DNA of 64,000 bases from Petaurus breviceps papuanus (GCA_028583685.1 JAMXIF010000077.1:11251122-11315121), one strand, 5' to 3'; positions 32,900 to 45,136 are shown, counted from the stretch's first letter. The notes: a model not told the origin generated them from the sequence alone. A program made the numbers and translations.

Positions 32900-33860
32900 T
32901 ATCCATATAGCACAAGATTCATTCTAAGTAGAAAACCCTGCAATATCACCAAAATAAATCCCAAGTTATACATTTTAGTCCTGGAAACTCACTGTATTTT
33001 AAGAGAATCCAGAGTCTATTCCACTTAGGAAGAGTTCAGTCATTAGGAACTTTTTCTTTTCTTTACATGGAGTCAAAATTTATCCCTCTTCGGTTTTCCC
33101 ACAATTCATCTTGGTTGACTGCTCCTGGTTGTAACCTCTCAGGGTGAAGTCAGGAATAGTCTGATTCATCTAAAGATGAAATTTTAAAAATAATATTGCC
33201 TATCAATGTATTTATTTCAACTTAGTTTGTGCTTTTAAATACATGAAATTTATCCATAAAAAGTTATAATAAATTTCAGACATTCTCACTAAGAATAAAT
33301 CAGAATTCCTAGAAAAATGATGCCCATTCACTTTTACTCTACTGTCACATAACTAGGATATGTGTATTCTGTTCTTCTGTCTCTGATTCTGCCTGTCTTC
33401 TGTATCTTTCTTATTTCATAAAGTCTTCCTGTATGGCTTCACTTTCCTCAAAACTACTCATCTTAATTTTATCATATTACTCCTTTACATTAATATACCA
33501 CAAAATTATCAATTATTTCCCAACGTCTTTGTTGCTTGATATTCAAATTACTTCCTGCTCCATTCTCCCCCAAATTAGGAATGATGCTACAAAGATGTTT
33601 AAATGGATATTTAAATAATCATTTCATTGTATGTGAATATATATATATGTATATGTGTACATATGTATATGCATATTTGCCTATGTATACATACAGATAA
33701 GTATGTACTTACTGACATTTATCAACATACTAGCATGGTGCTTTAAACATAGTAGCTGCTAAGTATTATTGCAAAATTGAGATTTTTTTGTGCATATATA
33801 TGTATTTGTATGTGTGTGTATATATGCATAATTCCTGTGTGAAGACTGTTTGCTTTTTAA
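32900..33860. other. Unassigned, with TATG microsatellite
   Basis: 33635-33700 and 33795-33830 are TATATG/GTGTGTA-rich. Nothing else recognised. Confidence 0.45.
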
Positions 33861-33864
33861 CTGG

Positions 33865-34110
33865 ATATTTCTTTAACTATTTGAAGATAGTTATCAGGCC
33901 CCTCCTCCAGTTAAACTATATCCTCTCTTTTCTAGGTGAAATGTCCCAAGTTCCTTTACTGACCATCAAATGGATTCTTTAAACTCCACTTCCTATTCTG
34001 CTTTGTCTCCTTTGGACTTAGGTCAGCTTATCATTGTATTTCTTGTCACTTAAATCTCAATTCAGTTCTTCAGATGTGGTCTGATCAGAGTAACCAGGTA
34101 ATTCATAAGC
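33865..34110 (-). repeat. L3/CR1 LINE fragment
   Basis: GAAGATAGTTATCAGGCCCC, TTTCTAGGTGAAATGTCCC and CTTCAGATGTGGTCTGATCA match the reverse complement of the L3/CR1 tail. 34190-34545 may continue it, more weakly. Confidence 0.65.
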
Positions 34111-34190
34111 ATTTTATTAAGTGTCTTCTATGTGTCAGTCACTGCACTAACAGCTGAAGGATATAATAAGACACATTGTTAAATCCCTTT
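34105..34190 (-). repeat. L2 LINE 3' end fragment
   Basis: ATAAGCATTTTATTAAGTGTC, TGTCAGTCACTGCACTAAC and GCTGAAGGATATAATAAGAC. Confidence 0.65.
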
Positions 34191-34609
34191 ATAATATTTG
34201 TATTTTCTATCTCTACTGAATTCTTTTGGTCTATCAATCTAGCAACATCATGAAATTTTTTTTTAAATGAACTGTGATTAGCCTACTATGGCTTCTTCTT
34301 TATTAATCCATGTTGGCTCTTAGTAAAATTGCAAATTTCCCTTCTAGTATTTCCTCACAAACCATGACTTTAGTAATATGCCCTTTAATCACAGGAGTCC
34401 AAAGCAAATTTAGTGTCTTGACATGTAAGGATGTTGGCTTTTTCAAAAATCTGGCACCACATTTTATCCTTTCTTATACATGTGATCTTGCTGACATTCT
34501 CCAATTTGGTCACAACCTAGAGATAAAATAAATACCTAGACTAGCTGATTTGAGTATACTGAGGGTAGTTTCTCCATAATGGTGTCTTTGCTTTTCTTGG
34601 GCTGAAAGG

Positions 34610-34735
34610 TTTTCTTCTTCTCTTTCTCCTCCTCCTCCTCCTCTTCCTCCTCCTCCTCCTCCTGCTCCTCCTCCTCCTCCTCCTCATCCTCCTCCTCCTC
34701 CTCCACCTTTTGCTTCTCCTCTTCCTCCTACAGTC
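34610..34735. repeat. (TCC)n/(CTC)n trinucleotide tract
   Basis: About 120 bp of CTC/TCC units with few interruptions; the arginine-rich minus-strand frame is its translation. Confidence 0.95.
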
Positions 34736-34739
34736 TAAG

Positions 34740-36140
34740 GGTAATTCCACTTGGTATGGAAAGCAGAAGCAAAATTAAGATTGTGCTGTCATATCATCTT
34801 TGTCTAACATTAATATTATACCATCTTCTAGGATTAGCTATCTTATACCTTCTTTTATCTTCCTCTTGCCTCCAGCATAGCTTTAAAGAAATAAAAGTTT
34901 AAAAATTAAAAAAAAACACATTAGGCTTATCTTCCATTGTCAGTTGGAGGTTATTTCAATTTTAGTATCCCCTTCTTATGTGTATTTATTCCAAGCTGCC
35001 TGGCCTGGTCTTCCTTACATCTTCTGTATGTGGCACATGGAAATTATAGTTGATCGATTTCAACTTAGTAGACCTTCTCCCAGGGTGCATTTAGACAGCT
35101 CTCTCTTTTCTTTCCCATCAGAACCACAGATTTTATTGCCATCTAAATATTGTTCCTTAGCCAACTTCTCATTTAGGTAGAATTCTAGGCCGTAGGAGCC
35201 TGGCTATCCTTTCTCTGAACTCTTTGGCATCTGTTTTCTCACAATTTTGGGTGTGAGACAAACTTTTCTTGGCTTACTCCTCCTTATCTATCTCAGACTA
35301 AATGGCCCAGCTTTGTTTTCCCAAGGTTCTTGCCATTTCTACTTTGGTTCAATTCAATACTGTCTAGTAATAGAGAACTAGGTTGTGATCAAGGCTTATT
35401 GAGTGAAATTATTTAAACAGTTACACATTCTGTTGGATAACAATCGAAATTATAACTTCTTATTCTTATTTCATACACAAAGATGTATGAACGTATTTTG
35501 GATCAAATTCATGCTATTTATCAGAAATCTTGTATCTTAGATGTACCTTTGGTGACATTTTATGGTACATTTTACAAACGAAGAAAGAGTTTTATGTATA
35601 TTAAGTCATTTTTGTACAGTCATGAAGGTAGTATTTTAATTCATATTTTCAATCCCAACTCCAGAGCTTCTTAGACTATAATTATAGATGACAATGCAAC
35701 ATAAACTATAGGGAGAAAATTATAATAGCTAAGAAGGTATAATAGTTGATTTTTAGGAGGACTTCAGGTCGTGAGATTTTATGAAGATATGTATCTATTG
35801 CTTTTAAATCATCTGATTAAATAGTATCTTTCTATTAAATATTTCAAAATATTTTGGATAGAGCTAGTTTTGAGTTGGATGTAGAGTTTATATGTAATTC
35901 AGTATAAATTTAGGAATAATAATAATGAAATGCCTATTAATGATGCCTTAAAAATTTTAAAAAGCACTATAATCAATCACTTTCTGATTTTATAGGAAAG
36001 GTCTAGTGATGATGAATATGATTCTAAAACTAGTAAGATACAATCAGTCAACAATCAACAAACATCTACCTAGTGTATGTTGTTTTTTTGTCATTTTTGT
36101 TTGTTTTGAATAGAGGAAACTATGTTTGGAAGGACACAGT
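34740..36140. other. No recognised feature
   Basis: Unassigned 1.4 kb. 35925-36030 carries a weak CORE-SINE trace (AAAAAGCACTATAATCAATC). Frames of 63-78 codons have no recognisable domain. Confidence 0.4.
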
Positions 36141-36149
36141 ATATTTAAG

Positions 36150-36460
36150 TAGATGAGAGACAAGGAGAGGAGGAGGAGGAAGAAAAGGGGGAAAGGGAGA
36201 GACAGAGACAGAGAGAAAGAAACAGAGATAGAGATAGAGAGGTAAAGAGGGACAGTAACAGAGTAAGAATGATAGCATTGCAGAAAATAGGAGGAAATGG
36301 GATTGAATGCACATGCAGATGGGTGGAAGGATTTTTTTTTTTCCACTACAGAAAAAACAACAAGAACAAAATCTTAGGAGAGAGAGGAGAGGAGGAACTA
36401 CAGGAAACTTTAAGAGAAAAGGAAAGATTTAGAAGAGAGAGAGAAAATATTTGAACCCGG
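36150..36460. repeat. GA-rich tract
   Basis: GGAGGAGGAGGAAGAAAAGG, GAGACAGAGACAGAGAGAAA and later GAGAGAGAGGAGAGGAGG. Open frames on both strands are low-complexity. Confidence 0.85.
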
Positions 36461-36469
36461 ATCTTCCTG

Positions 36470-37210
36470 CCTACATTTTCAATGTTTTAGCTACAATGCC
36501 AAACTTAGCCACCCCTACCTACATTTACCCTTTTGATTTCATTTAAAATATTTCCATATCCTACTGTGCTTTAAATCATCTTATACTCCCTGCCTTATGG
36601 CACCACCAAATCTCACCTGGGTAATTTTTTAAAACATATATGTATAATAATATTTTAGATCATGATTATGATATATTGTCTTGAGTATTCCCCAAAGAAA
36701 TGTTTTATTGACTTATTGCTTTCACATCATTGAGAGTTCTTTCCTTAAATTGTCCAGAGTAATCTTCTTAGCTAGGAAGGGATTGAACACACAGAAAATT
36801 TAAGCTTTTAAAGTTCATTGCTTTCTGAGTTATTGAAGCACGGTGTTTTAAAGTGCCTTAAAAATGGAAAAGTGTACACTTCCTCCATAACTGAGTTAAA
36901 AAATAGCCTAAAGGATTTTGCTCAAAGTTATGTACCATTGAAATCCAAGAATTTTAATGAAAGGCTGCATGTAAGTTTGACTCTAATTTCTACATCAGAG
37001 TCCACAATCATGTAGAATAGGGACTACTTCTGTCACCAAAATGAAAGTTATTTAGAGATAGAATGTAGGCACTACCCTCCAGTGGGCAATTCGGTTGTGA
37101 TCAATTCTCCTTGGATATAGTTTTTATCTAAAAACCTACTATCAGATGGATAATAGTCCAGCTAATATTTGATCATCTTGTCCACATGGAATGAGAAACT
37201 CTCAAATCTC
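36470..37210. other. No recognised feature
   Basis: Unassigned AT-rich DNA; 36455-36510 has a SINE-like scrap (TGAACCCGGATCTTCCTGCC). Confidence 0.4.
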
Positions 37211-37214
37211 TTGA

Positions 37215-37467
37215 TTAAAGTCAATCAATCAATCAATCACCAGGAATTTATGAAGTGCCTCATAGGTAGCCAGAACAGCATTAGTTAGCAATGATTCCAA
37301 GACAAAATCAATGAAACAGAGCTTTTTCATAAGATCTTGCATCTAATCAGTGGAGACAATAAGCACAATTCTTAAATGTGAAAATGACTATAAAGTGTAT
37401 TTTAGAGAAGGGCCTTAGCAACTGGCGGAATCAAGAAAGTTCATCATCTCATGTAGAAGATGACTTT
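37215..37467 (-). repeat. L2 LINE, left part of a copy split by L1
   Basis: CAATCAATCAATCACCAGG and TTTATGAAGTGCCTCATAGG start the reverse-complement L2; TGTAGAAGATGACTTT is the point where L1 entered. It resumes at 44452 with TTTTGGAGGAAACATGAAAG and CTAAGAGGCACAGGAGAG. Confidence 0.65.
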
Positions 37468-37852
37468 ATTTTATTTTTTTTTTTGGTCTTTATTAATGTG
37501 TTTATTTTTAGTTTACAACATTCATTACCACAATTCCTTGAATTTCAAATTTTCTCTCCCTCTCACCTCCCCCCCCACCATGGCAGTATACAATCAAGTA
37601 TAGTACCTGCAAATACTTTCACATTAGGCATTAGTCAGGTTATAAAAGAAGGATTGTAACAGATGGAATGAAGAATGGGAAAGAGGAAACAAAACCAAAC
37701 AAGAGAACGAAAAAGGACAGGTAGTTTGCTTCAATCTGGGTTTAATCATAGTTATTAGTCTTGACGTAAACATTTCTCTCCATCATGAGTCTTTTGGGTT
37801 TGACTTATATCTCTGGATTGCTGAGAAGAGTCCAGTTTATCAAAGTTGGTTG

Positions 37853-40800
37853 TCACACATACATTGTGTCTGTAATTGTGTACAAATTTCTGCTGGCTCT
37901 ACTCTTCTCACTCAGCATCAGTTCATATAAGTCTCTCCAGGAAAATATGAAGTCCATCTGCTCCTCATTTCTTATTGCACAATAGTATTCCATAACATGC
38001 ATATACCACAACTTGTTCAGCCATTCCCCAATTGGTGGGAACCCCCTTAATTTCCAATTCTTTGCTACCACAAAAAGAGCTGTTATAAAATATGTTTGTA
38101 CATATGGGTCTTTTTCCCTCTTCTATGATCTCTTTGGGATACAACCCTAGAAGTGGTATTGCTGGGTCAAAGAGCATGAAATTATTTATAGCCCGTTGGG
38201 TATAATTCCAGATTGCTTTCCAGAATAGTTTGGATCAGTTCACAACTCCACCAGCAATGCATTAGTGTTCCAATTTGTCCATATCCTCTCCAGCATTTGT
38301 CATTTTCCTGTTTTGTCATCTTAGCCAATATAACTGGTGAGATGTGGTACCTCAGAGTGATTTTGATTTGCATTTCTCTAATCAATAGTGACTTAGAGCA
38401 TTTCTTCATGTGCTTATAGATAGCTTTAATTTCTTTCTCTGAAAAATGCCCGTTCATATACTTTGACAATTTATCAATTGGGGAATGACTTGTATTCTTA
38501 TAGATTTGGCTCAATTCTCTGTATATTTTAGAAATGAGTCCTTTATCAGAGACATAGGTTGTAAAAATTCTTTTGCAATTTCCCACCTCCAGCTTAATCT
38601 TGGTTTCATTGGCTATGTTTGTACAGAAGCTTTTCAATTGAATGTCATCAAAATCATCCATTTTGCATTTTATAATACTCTCTAATTCTTGTTTAGTCAT
38701 AAAGTCTTTCCCTCTCCATAAATCCGACAGGTAATCTATTCCTTGTTTTCTGAGATTGCTTACAGTATCAAATTTTATACCTAGATCATGCACCCATTTA
38801 GACATGATTTTGGTAGATGGTGTTAGGTAATGGTCTATGCCCAGTTTCTGCCATACTATATTCCAGTTTTCCCAGCTGTTTTTGTCAAATAGTGAGTTCC
38901 TAACCAAAAAACTGGGGTCTTTGGGTTTATCAAACAATAGATTACTATAGTCATTGACTGCTGAATCTCATGTGCCCAATCTATTCCATTGATCCACTAC
39001 CCTATTCCTCAGCCAGTACCAAGTACTTTTGATGATTGCTGCTTTATAATACAGATTGAAATCTGTTATAGCTAGTCCACCTTCCCTAGCATTTCATTAA
39101 TTCCCTTGATATTCTGGACCGTTTATTCTTACAAATGAATTTTGTTACTATTTTTTCTAGCTCTATAAAGTAGGTTTTTGATAAATTGTTTGGTATGGCA
39201 CTAAATATATAATTTAATTTAGGTAAAATTGTCATTTTTATTATATTAGCTTGACCCAGCTACGAGCAATTGCTATTTTTCCAATTAGTTAGATCTGACT
39301 TATTTTGTGTGAATAGTGTTTTCTAGTTGTGATCATATAGATCCTAGAGTTTTTTTTGGCAGGTATATTCCCAGATACTTCATAATGTCTACAGTAACTT
39401 TAAATAGGATTTCTCTTTCTATCTCTTGCTGTTGAATTTCATTGGAAATATATAGGAATGACGAGGATTTTTGTGGGTTTGTTTTATATCCTGCAACTTT
39501 GCCAAATTTATTTATTGTCTCAAGTAGTTTTTTACTTGATTCTCTAGGATTCTCTGAGTATATCATCATATCATCTGCAAAGAGTGATAGCTTGATCTCT
39601 TCTTTGCCTAATTTGATTCCTTTGATTTCTTTTTCTTCTCTAATTGCTACTGCTAACATTTCTAGTACCAGATTGAAGAGGGGTGAGAGTTGACACCCTT
39701 GTTTCATCCCTGATCTTATTGCAAATGCTTCTAGCTTATCCTCATTACATGTAATTTTGATGATGGTTTTAAATAGATGCTACCTATTATTTTAAAGAAG
39801 GCTCCATTTATTCCTATACTTTCTAGTGTTTTTAATAGGAATGGATGTTGTATTTTGTCAAAATCCTTTTCTGCATCTATTGAGATAATCATGTGGTTTC
39901 TGCTAGTTTTATTGTTGATATGTTCAATTATACTGATGGTTTTCCTAATATTAAACCATCCTTGCATTCCTGGAATAAATCCTACTTGATCAAAGTGTAT
40001 TATTCTTGAGATAAGTTGCTGTAGTTTTTTTGCTAATATTTTATTTAAAATTTTTGCATCTATATTCATGAGGGAGATTAGTGTATAATTTCCTTTCTCT
40101 GTTTTATCTCTTCCTGATTTAGGTATCAGTACCATATTTGTGTCATAAACACAATTTAGTAGGACTCCTTCTTCCATAATTTTACCAAATAGTTTGTACA
40201 GTATTAGAATCAACTTTTTTTTAAATGTTTGATAGAATTCACAAGTAAATCCATCTGGCCTTGGAGATTTTTTCCTAGGGAGTTGGCTGATGGCTTGTTC
40301 AATTTCTTTTTCTGAGATGAGGTTATTTAAGTAATTTACTTCCTCTTCAGTTAATCTGGGCAACTTGTATTTTTGTAAATATTCATACATTTCCCTAAGA
40401 TTGTCAAATTTATGTGCATACAATTTGGAAAAATAATACCTAATTATTGTTTTGATTTCCTCTTCACTGGAGGTAGATTCACCCTTTTCATTTTTGATAC
40501 CCATAATTTGGTTTTCTTCTTTTTTTTTTATCATATTGACTAAGGGTCTATCAATTTTATTGTTTTTTTTAATAAAACCAGCTCTTAGTTTTATTTATTA
40601 ATTCAATAGTTTTCTTAATTTCAATTTTATTAATCTCTCCTTTGCTTTTCAATATTTCTAATTTAGTATTTAATTGGGGATTTTGAATTTGTTCTTTTGC
40701 TAGGTTTTTAATTGCATGCCCAATTCATTGACTTCTCTTTTCTCTAATTCAATTATGTATGCACTCAGGGACATAAAACTTCCCCTAAGAACAGCCTTTA

Positions 40801-41640
40801 AGGCATCCCACAAATTTTGGTATGCTGTCTCATTATTGTCATTCTCTTGAATGAAATTACTAATCGTTTCTATAATTTCTTGTTTGACCCACTCATTCTT
40901 TAGGATTAAATTGTTTAATTTCCATTTAGTTTTTAGTCTGTCTTTCCATGGCCATTTATTGCATATAATTTTTATTGCATCATGATCTGAGAATGATGCA
41001 TTTAATATTTCTGCCTTACTGCACAGGATTGTGAGGTTTTTATGCCCTAGAACATGGTTAATGTTTGAGTATGTGCCATGAACCGCTGAGAAGAAAGTAT
41101 AATCCTTTTTATCCCCATTCAGTTTTCTCCAGAGATCTATCATACCTACCCTCTTTAAAATTCTGTTCACCTCCTTAACTTCTTTCTTGTTTATTCTGAG
41201 GTTGGATTTATCAAGTTCAGAGAGGGGGAGATGAAGGTCTTCCACTAGTATAGTTTTGCTATCTATTTCTTCCACTAATTCCTTTATCTTCTCCTCTAGG
41301 TATTTGTATGTTATACCACTTGATGCATATATGTTAAGTAATGATATTGCTTCATTCCCAATTGTGCCTTTTTAGTAGGATATAGTTTCCTTCCTTATGT
41401 CTTTTAATTAGATTAATTTTTGCTTTTACTTTATCTGATAAGGATTGCTACCCTTGCTTTTTTACTTTAGCTGAGGCATGATATATTTTACTCCAGCCTT
41501 TTACCTTTACCCTGTGTGTATCCCTCTGTTTCAGATGTTTCTTGTAAACAGCATATTGTAGTATTACAATTTTTAATCCATTCTGCTATCTGCCCCTGTT
41601 TTATGGGAGAGTTCATTCAATTCACATTTACAGTTATGAT
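37853..41640 (-). pseudogene. L1 ORF2 pseudogene (endonuclease, reverse transcriptase, C-terminal domain)
   Basis: Endonuclease part in 40700-41275: LPLSELDKSN, DYTFFSAVHGTYS and SDHDAIKI fit L1 endonucleases, but VGDFN reads VEDLH and IDHILGHK reads INHVLGHK, so catalytic acids are lost. Reverse transcriptase part in 39731-40534: [66 protein letters not shown]; 39333-39707 keeps the catalytic LFADDMMIY. C-terminal part in 38182-38937 includes CWWSCELIQ, followed by 37853-38177 ending at the last coding block MEYYCAIRNEEQM. At least five frame segments. Confidence 0.95.
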
Positions 41641-41886
41641 TATTATCTGTTCCTTTCCCTCCATCCTATTCCCTCCCCTGTTAATGTTTATATTTATTCT
41701 CCCCTTCTCCCTTTCCCTCCTTAATATTTTTTTTCTTTTTGACCACCACCTCCCTCAGTATTCCCCTATCATCCCCCCTCCCTTTTCATCTGCTTCTCCC
41801 TTACTTCTTCCCTCCCTACAAACCTCCCCCCCCCCCTTCTAGCTCTTTTTTCCTCCTACTCCCTGTAGGATACTTTTATACTTAAT

Positions 41887-42386
41887 TGTAATGGGAATGT
41901 AAATTTTTTAAGATCTTCCCTGCCCCTAGGCTAAAGTGCACCTCGAGCCTGGGGTGGGAGGTTTGTTTTTCAGTAGATACTTCTTGATTGGCCAGTGAGG
42001 AAATAAGGTTGTTACATTCTCTGAGCCAGGAGAAGGCTATATAAGCCCTGATGTGTAGCTTTGTTTTTGGGCTCACTTTGAGAAGTGTTCTGTGATTTGA
42101 TATGTATTCTGGGTAGCCGTTGTCCAGAGCCCCCGGGCTTTGAAAAACCCAGATGTTGAAACCCAGATGTTGACTGGGTATGGATGTAATGGTTGGACAG
42201 TTTGGAAATCTGTCTACTTGATCTGTTTCTCTGACTTGATAATTCTGTGTGTTCTGAAGTTTAGGGTGCTGACCTTTTTCCCCCGAACTAGGTAAAGGAT
42301 ACATGTTTGACTGATTAAAGTAAGCTTGTTAACCCATTCTGAGTTACTTTCCTTTATCAAAGCAGATCCAAGAACAAATCTCATGC
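41887..42386 (+). mobile_element. Solo-type LTR (about 500 bp) in the L1 spacer
   Basis: Begins TGTAATGGGAATG, has AGATCTTCCCTG, a TATA box in GGCTATATAAGCC (42036-42048) and an ATTAAA polyadenylation signal at 42314-42319. Shares these landmarks with the LTR at 26237-27159. It lies where L1 spacer sequence breaks at CTTAAT and resumes before GCTCCTCTCCCTCC; the right border is approximate and a little L1 sequence seems lost. No internal genes. The 140-codon antisense frame at 41882-42304 is not supported as a gene. Confidence 0.75.
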
Positions 42387-42546
42387 AAAGCTCCTCTCCC
42401 TCCCCTCTTTCCCTCTAACCTCTAATATTATAAGTTTTGCATCTCTTCTCCATAGATTCCTCTGCTTAACTGGTTGTTATTCACTCCTTGCACCAGAAAC
42501 AATCAGAGAAAAGCTCATATAATACTTATCTACCTCCCTTCTTTTC

Positions 42547-42709
42547 TTTTCTTTTTTTTTTAAAGCAATCAGGGTGAAGTAACTTGCTCAAGGTTACACG
42601 GCCAGGTGTTTCTGGGTGGGTGCTAAGTATCTGAGCCCGGGATTTGATCCCCAAGTCATCCCAACACTGGAGCCGGTGCACTTACTCGCTGTGCTAGCTG
42701 GCCGCCCCC
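42547..42709 (-). mobile_element. Type B SINE
   Basis: AAAGCAATCAGGGTGAAGTA to GCTAGCTGGCCGCCCC, T-rich left end. Target duplication CCTCCCTTCTTTTC at 42533-42546 and 42710-42723. Confidence 0.93.
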
Positions 42710-42738
42710 CCTCCCTTCTTTTCCTCTGCTATATTGTT

Positions 42739-42901
42739 GTTGTTGTTTTTTTTTAAGCAACTGGGGTTAAGGAACTTGCTCAAGGTTACACAGCCAGGTG
42801 TTTCTGGGTGGGTGCTGAGTGTCTGAGCCCGGGATTAGATCTCCAGGTCTTCTCAACACTGGAGCTGGTGCTCTTACTCGCTGTGCTACCTGGCCGCCCC
42901 T
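42739..42901 (-). mobile_element. Type B SINE
   Basis: AAGCAACTGGGGTTAAGGAA to GCTACCTGGCCGCCCC. Target duplication TGCTATATTGTT at 42727-42738 and 42902-42913. It is only 29 bp from the previous SINE and close to it in sequence, but has its own target duplication. Confidence 0.93.
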
Positions 42902-43144
42902 TGCTATATTGTTTTTATGCCTCTTTGTGTGGCATAAATTACCCTTTTCCACTTCATTCATTCATCTTCTTCCATTGCAGTCCCTTTGTAGCCCTTAATA
43001 AGATTTTTTTAATCATCATTTTGTGTATTTTATACTCATACCCTATACTTGTCTATAACAGTTTGCTCTTATTAAATAACAGGTTGTGTGTGTGTGTGTG
43101 TGTGTTCCTTGTTTATCTTTCTATGTCACTCTTGCATCTAGTAA

Positions 43145-44089
43145 TTAGAGGTTGAATTTTCCATTGAGCTCTGGCTTTTTCATAAGGAAGCTCTGGAAAT
43201 CTGTTATATCATTGAATGACCATTCTTTGCCTGGAAGAATATGCTCACTCTCACTGGGTAGGTGATCCTTGGTTGTAACCTGAGCTCTTTTGCCTTCTGG
43301 AAAATTGTATTCTACTGCCTCTGATCTTTCAGTGTAGAGGCTGCCAAATCCTGAGCGATCCTCACTGTGGTTCCTCAATATTTGAATTGTTTCTTTCTGG
43401 ACACTTGAAGTATTTTCTCTTTTACCTGGTAGTTCTTGAGTTTGGGCACAACATTTCTAGTACTTTTCAGTTTGGGATCTCTTTCCGGTGGATTCCCTCC
43501 ACTTCTATTTTACCCTCAGGTTCTAGTATCTCAGGGCAGTTTTCCTTAATGAGTTCTTAGAGAATGTTGTCCAGGCTCATTTTTTCATCATGATTTTCTG
43601 GTAGGTCTATGATTCGCTGATTATCTCTCCTGGATCTGTTTTCCAGGTCAGTTATTTTTCCATTGAGATATTTTACCTCTTTTTCCAATTTTTCTTTCTT
43701 GTTGTTTTGTTTGACTAATTCTTGCTTCCTCATAGAGTTATTTGTTTCAATTTGGTTGATTCTGGTTTTTAGCAAATCATTTTCCTTAGTTTTTAGAGCT
43801 CTTTTTCCATATCACATACTTTTCTTTTTAAGGAGGTGTTTTCATTATAATATTTTTCTAATTCTGCAATTTTGACTTTAAGAGAATTATTCATTTTGTC
43901 TTCTATCTCTCTCATTTGGTTTTCAAAGTTCCTTTTAAGCTCATCTAGGAGAGCTTTCTGTGCTTGGGACCAGTTCCCTGTTGATGTTTCTGCTGTGGGT
44001 GTGGAATCCACATTGTCTCCCTCTGAGTTTGGTTCCTTCCTCTGAGGATAGTAGGACTCCAGAGTCTTTGTAGTCTGCTTTCTATCCAT
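43145..44089 (-). pseudogene. L1 ORF1 pseudogene
   Basis: Starts with ATG at 44089 (MDRKQTTKTLESYYPQ). The N-terminal part has heptad-like coiled-coil sequence (LKRNFENQMREIEDKMNNSL, KVKIAELEKYYNE), then a second coiled segment and ENRSRRDNQRIIDLPE, which matches the start of the L1 ORF1 RNA-recognition domain (ENRSRRNNIRIIGIPE). The C-terminal part between about 43560 and 43145 is present but in other frames. ORF1p forms trimers that bind L1 RNA; this copy is broken by at least two frame changes. Confidence 0.92.
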
Positions 44090-44451
44090 TTTGAGACAGG
44101 ACCCTAGGCACTCCCTTCCTCTGAGGGTCCCAAGCCTCTACTGTTGAGGGTTTTGCCCTGGGGCAATAGTTACTATGTTTTCGGGGGGGGGGGTGTTGGA
44201 GCAGGTGGGGTTCACTCTGCCGTTCTGGTCCTTGGAGGTCCTGATAGGGGCTATGGAGTGGTAGTCACTGGAGTGTTTGCTGTCCCAGACAGGGGCCCTG
44301 CATTTGGTTCTTATCTTGCTCTTTCCAGTCCCAGCCCTTTGGTGATAAGCCTGGTAGTGGCCCTTGTGGTTGGTGGGACAACTGGCCCCCCAAGTTGATC
44401 AGGTCTCCTTCTGACCTGCCTCTGCTTGGCCGTTGCCTTCCAGGCCTGCCC
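44090..44451 (-). promoter_or_regulatory. L1 5' UTR / promoter region
   Basis: About 360 bases, much richer in G and C than the surroundings, between the ORF1 start and the target duplication. L1 internal promoters lie here in the family. Plus-strand G run at 44182-44192. The 84-codon plus-strand frame at 44144-44398 is a by-product of the composition. Confidence 0.65.
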
Positions 44452-44580
44452 AGAAGATGACTTTTAAGGTAAGTTTTGGAGGAAACATGAAAGTCTAAGA
44501 GGCACAGGAGAGAAGGATATAATTTCTAGGCATAAAACCCAGTCCCTATATATAAAGGCACAGAGATAGAAAAGGCCACT
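44452..44580 (-). repeat. L2 LINE, right part of the copy split by L1
   Basis: Continues the fragment ending at 37467. Confidence 0.6.
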
Positions 44581-44589
44581 GCTTGTGAC

Positions 44590-44900
44590 TTCTGATCTAC
44601 GTGTCAAATAGTCCAATTAAAAAAAAAGTTTAATGTGTAAAGACTTGTGTTTAGTGAACACATGTTATCTGCTGGTGATTGTCATTTCTTTTTTCTTCCA
44701 CAAATCATTCATTTTAAAAGACTATACTAGAATTTTACCAGGGATCTATACAAACAACACATATTTTAACTGGTATAATGTGCCTTTGCCACATTCACCC
44801 CACTATTTTTGGAAATGAATATATCATTTGATCCTTTCTGACCTGATTCTACTTTCCAGAATTCTTAAATCGTGAGTCCCCAATCACTCATTAATGACTG
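44590..44900. other. No recognised feature
   Basis: Unassigned. Confidence 0.4.
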
Positions 44901-44924
44901 ACACACTCTCTCTTTCTGTCTCTC

Positions 44925-45022
44925 TCTGATATCTATCTATATCTACCTATCTGTGTGCATACACATAGAAAGGTAGTCATATAGATAGATTGATTGATAG
45001 ATAGATAGATAGGTAGATAGAT

Positions 45023-45091
<69 letters not shown>

Positions 45092-45136
45092 GGATGGATG
45101 GATGGATGGATGGATGGATGGATGGATGGATGGATG

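Larger units (their letters stand above)
41640..43145 (-). other. L1 inter-ORF spacer with nested insertions
   Basis: Without the LTR and two SINEs the spacer is about 650 bases. On the minus strand it is purine-rich; on the plus strand runs such as CCCCTCCCTTTTC and a C12-type run near 41829 appear. It matches the spacer of the plus-strand L1 at 1560-2325. A short GT repeat is at 43086-43106. Confidence 0.7.
37468..44451 (-). mobile_element. Near full-length L1, minus strand
   Basis: About 7 kb from a T-rich (A tail) end at 37468 to a GC-rich 5' UTR end at 44451. AGAAGATGACTTT flanks it exactly (37455-37467 and 44452-44464), so the insertion was complete. Order on the minus strand: 5' UTR (44451-44090), ORF1 (44089 to about 43145), purine-rich spacer, ORF2 (about 41640-37853), 3' UTR. 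An LTR (41887-42386) and two type B SINEs (42547-42709, 42739-42901) lie in the spacer. Several frame breaks in both ORFs mean it is not active. Confidence 0.95.

Noticed and set aside
34541-34750. Arginine-rich 69-codon frame resembling a basic peptide
   Set aside because: Pure translation of the TCC/CTC trinucleotide tract.
41882-42304. 140-codon frame, minus strand
   Set aside because: Antisense to an LTR and starting near its middle; the other copy of this LTR does not keep it as a recognisable frame.
44144-44398. 84-codon G/V-rich plus-strand frame
   Set aside because: Antisense translation of the L1 5' UTR.
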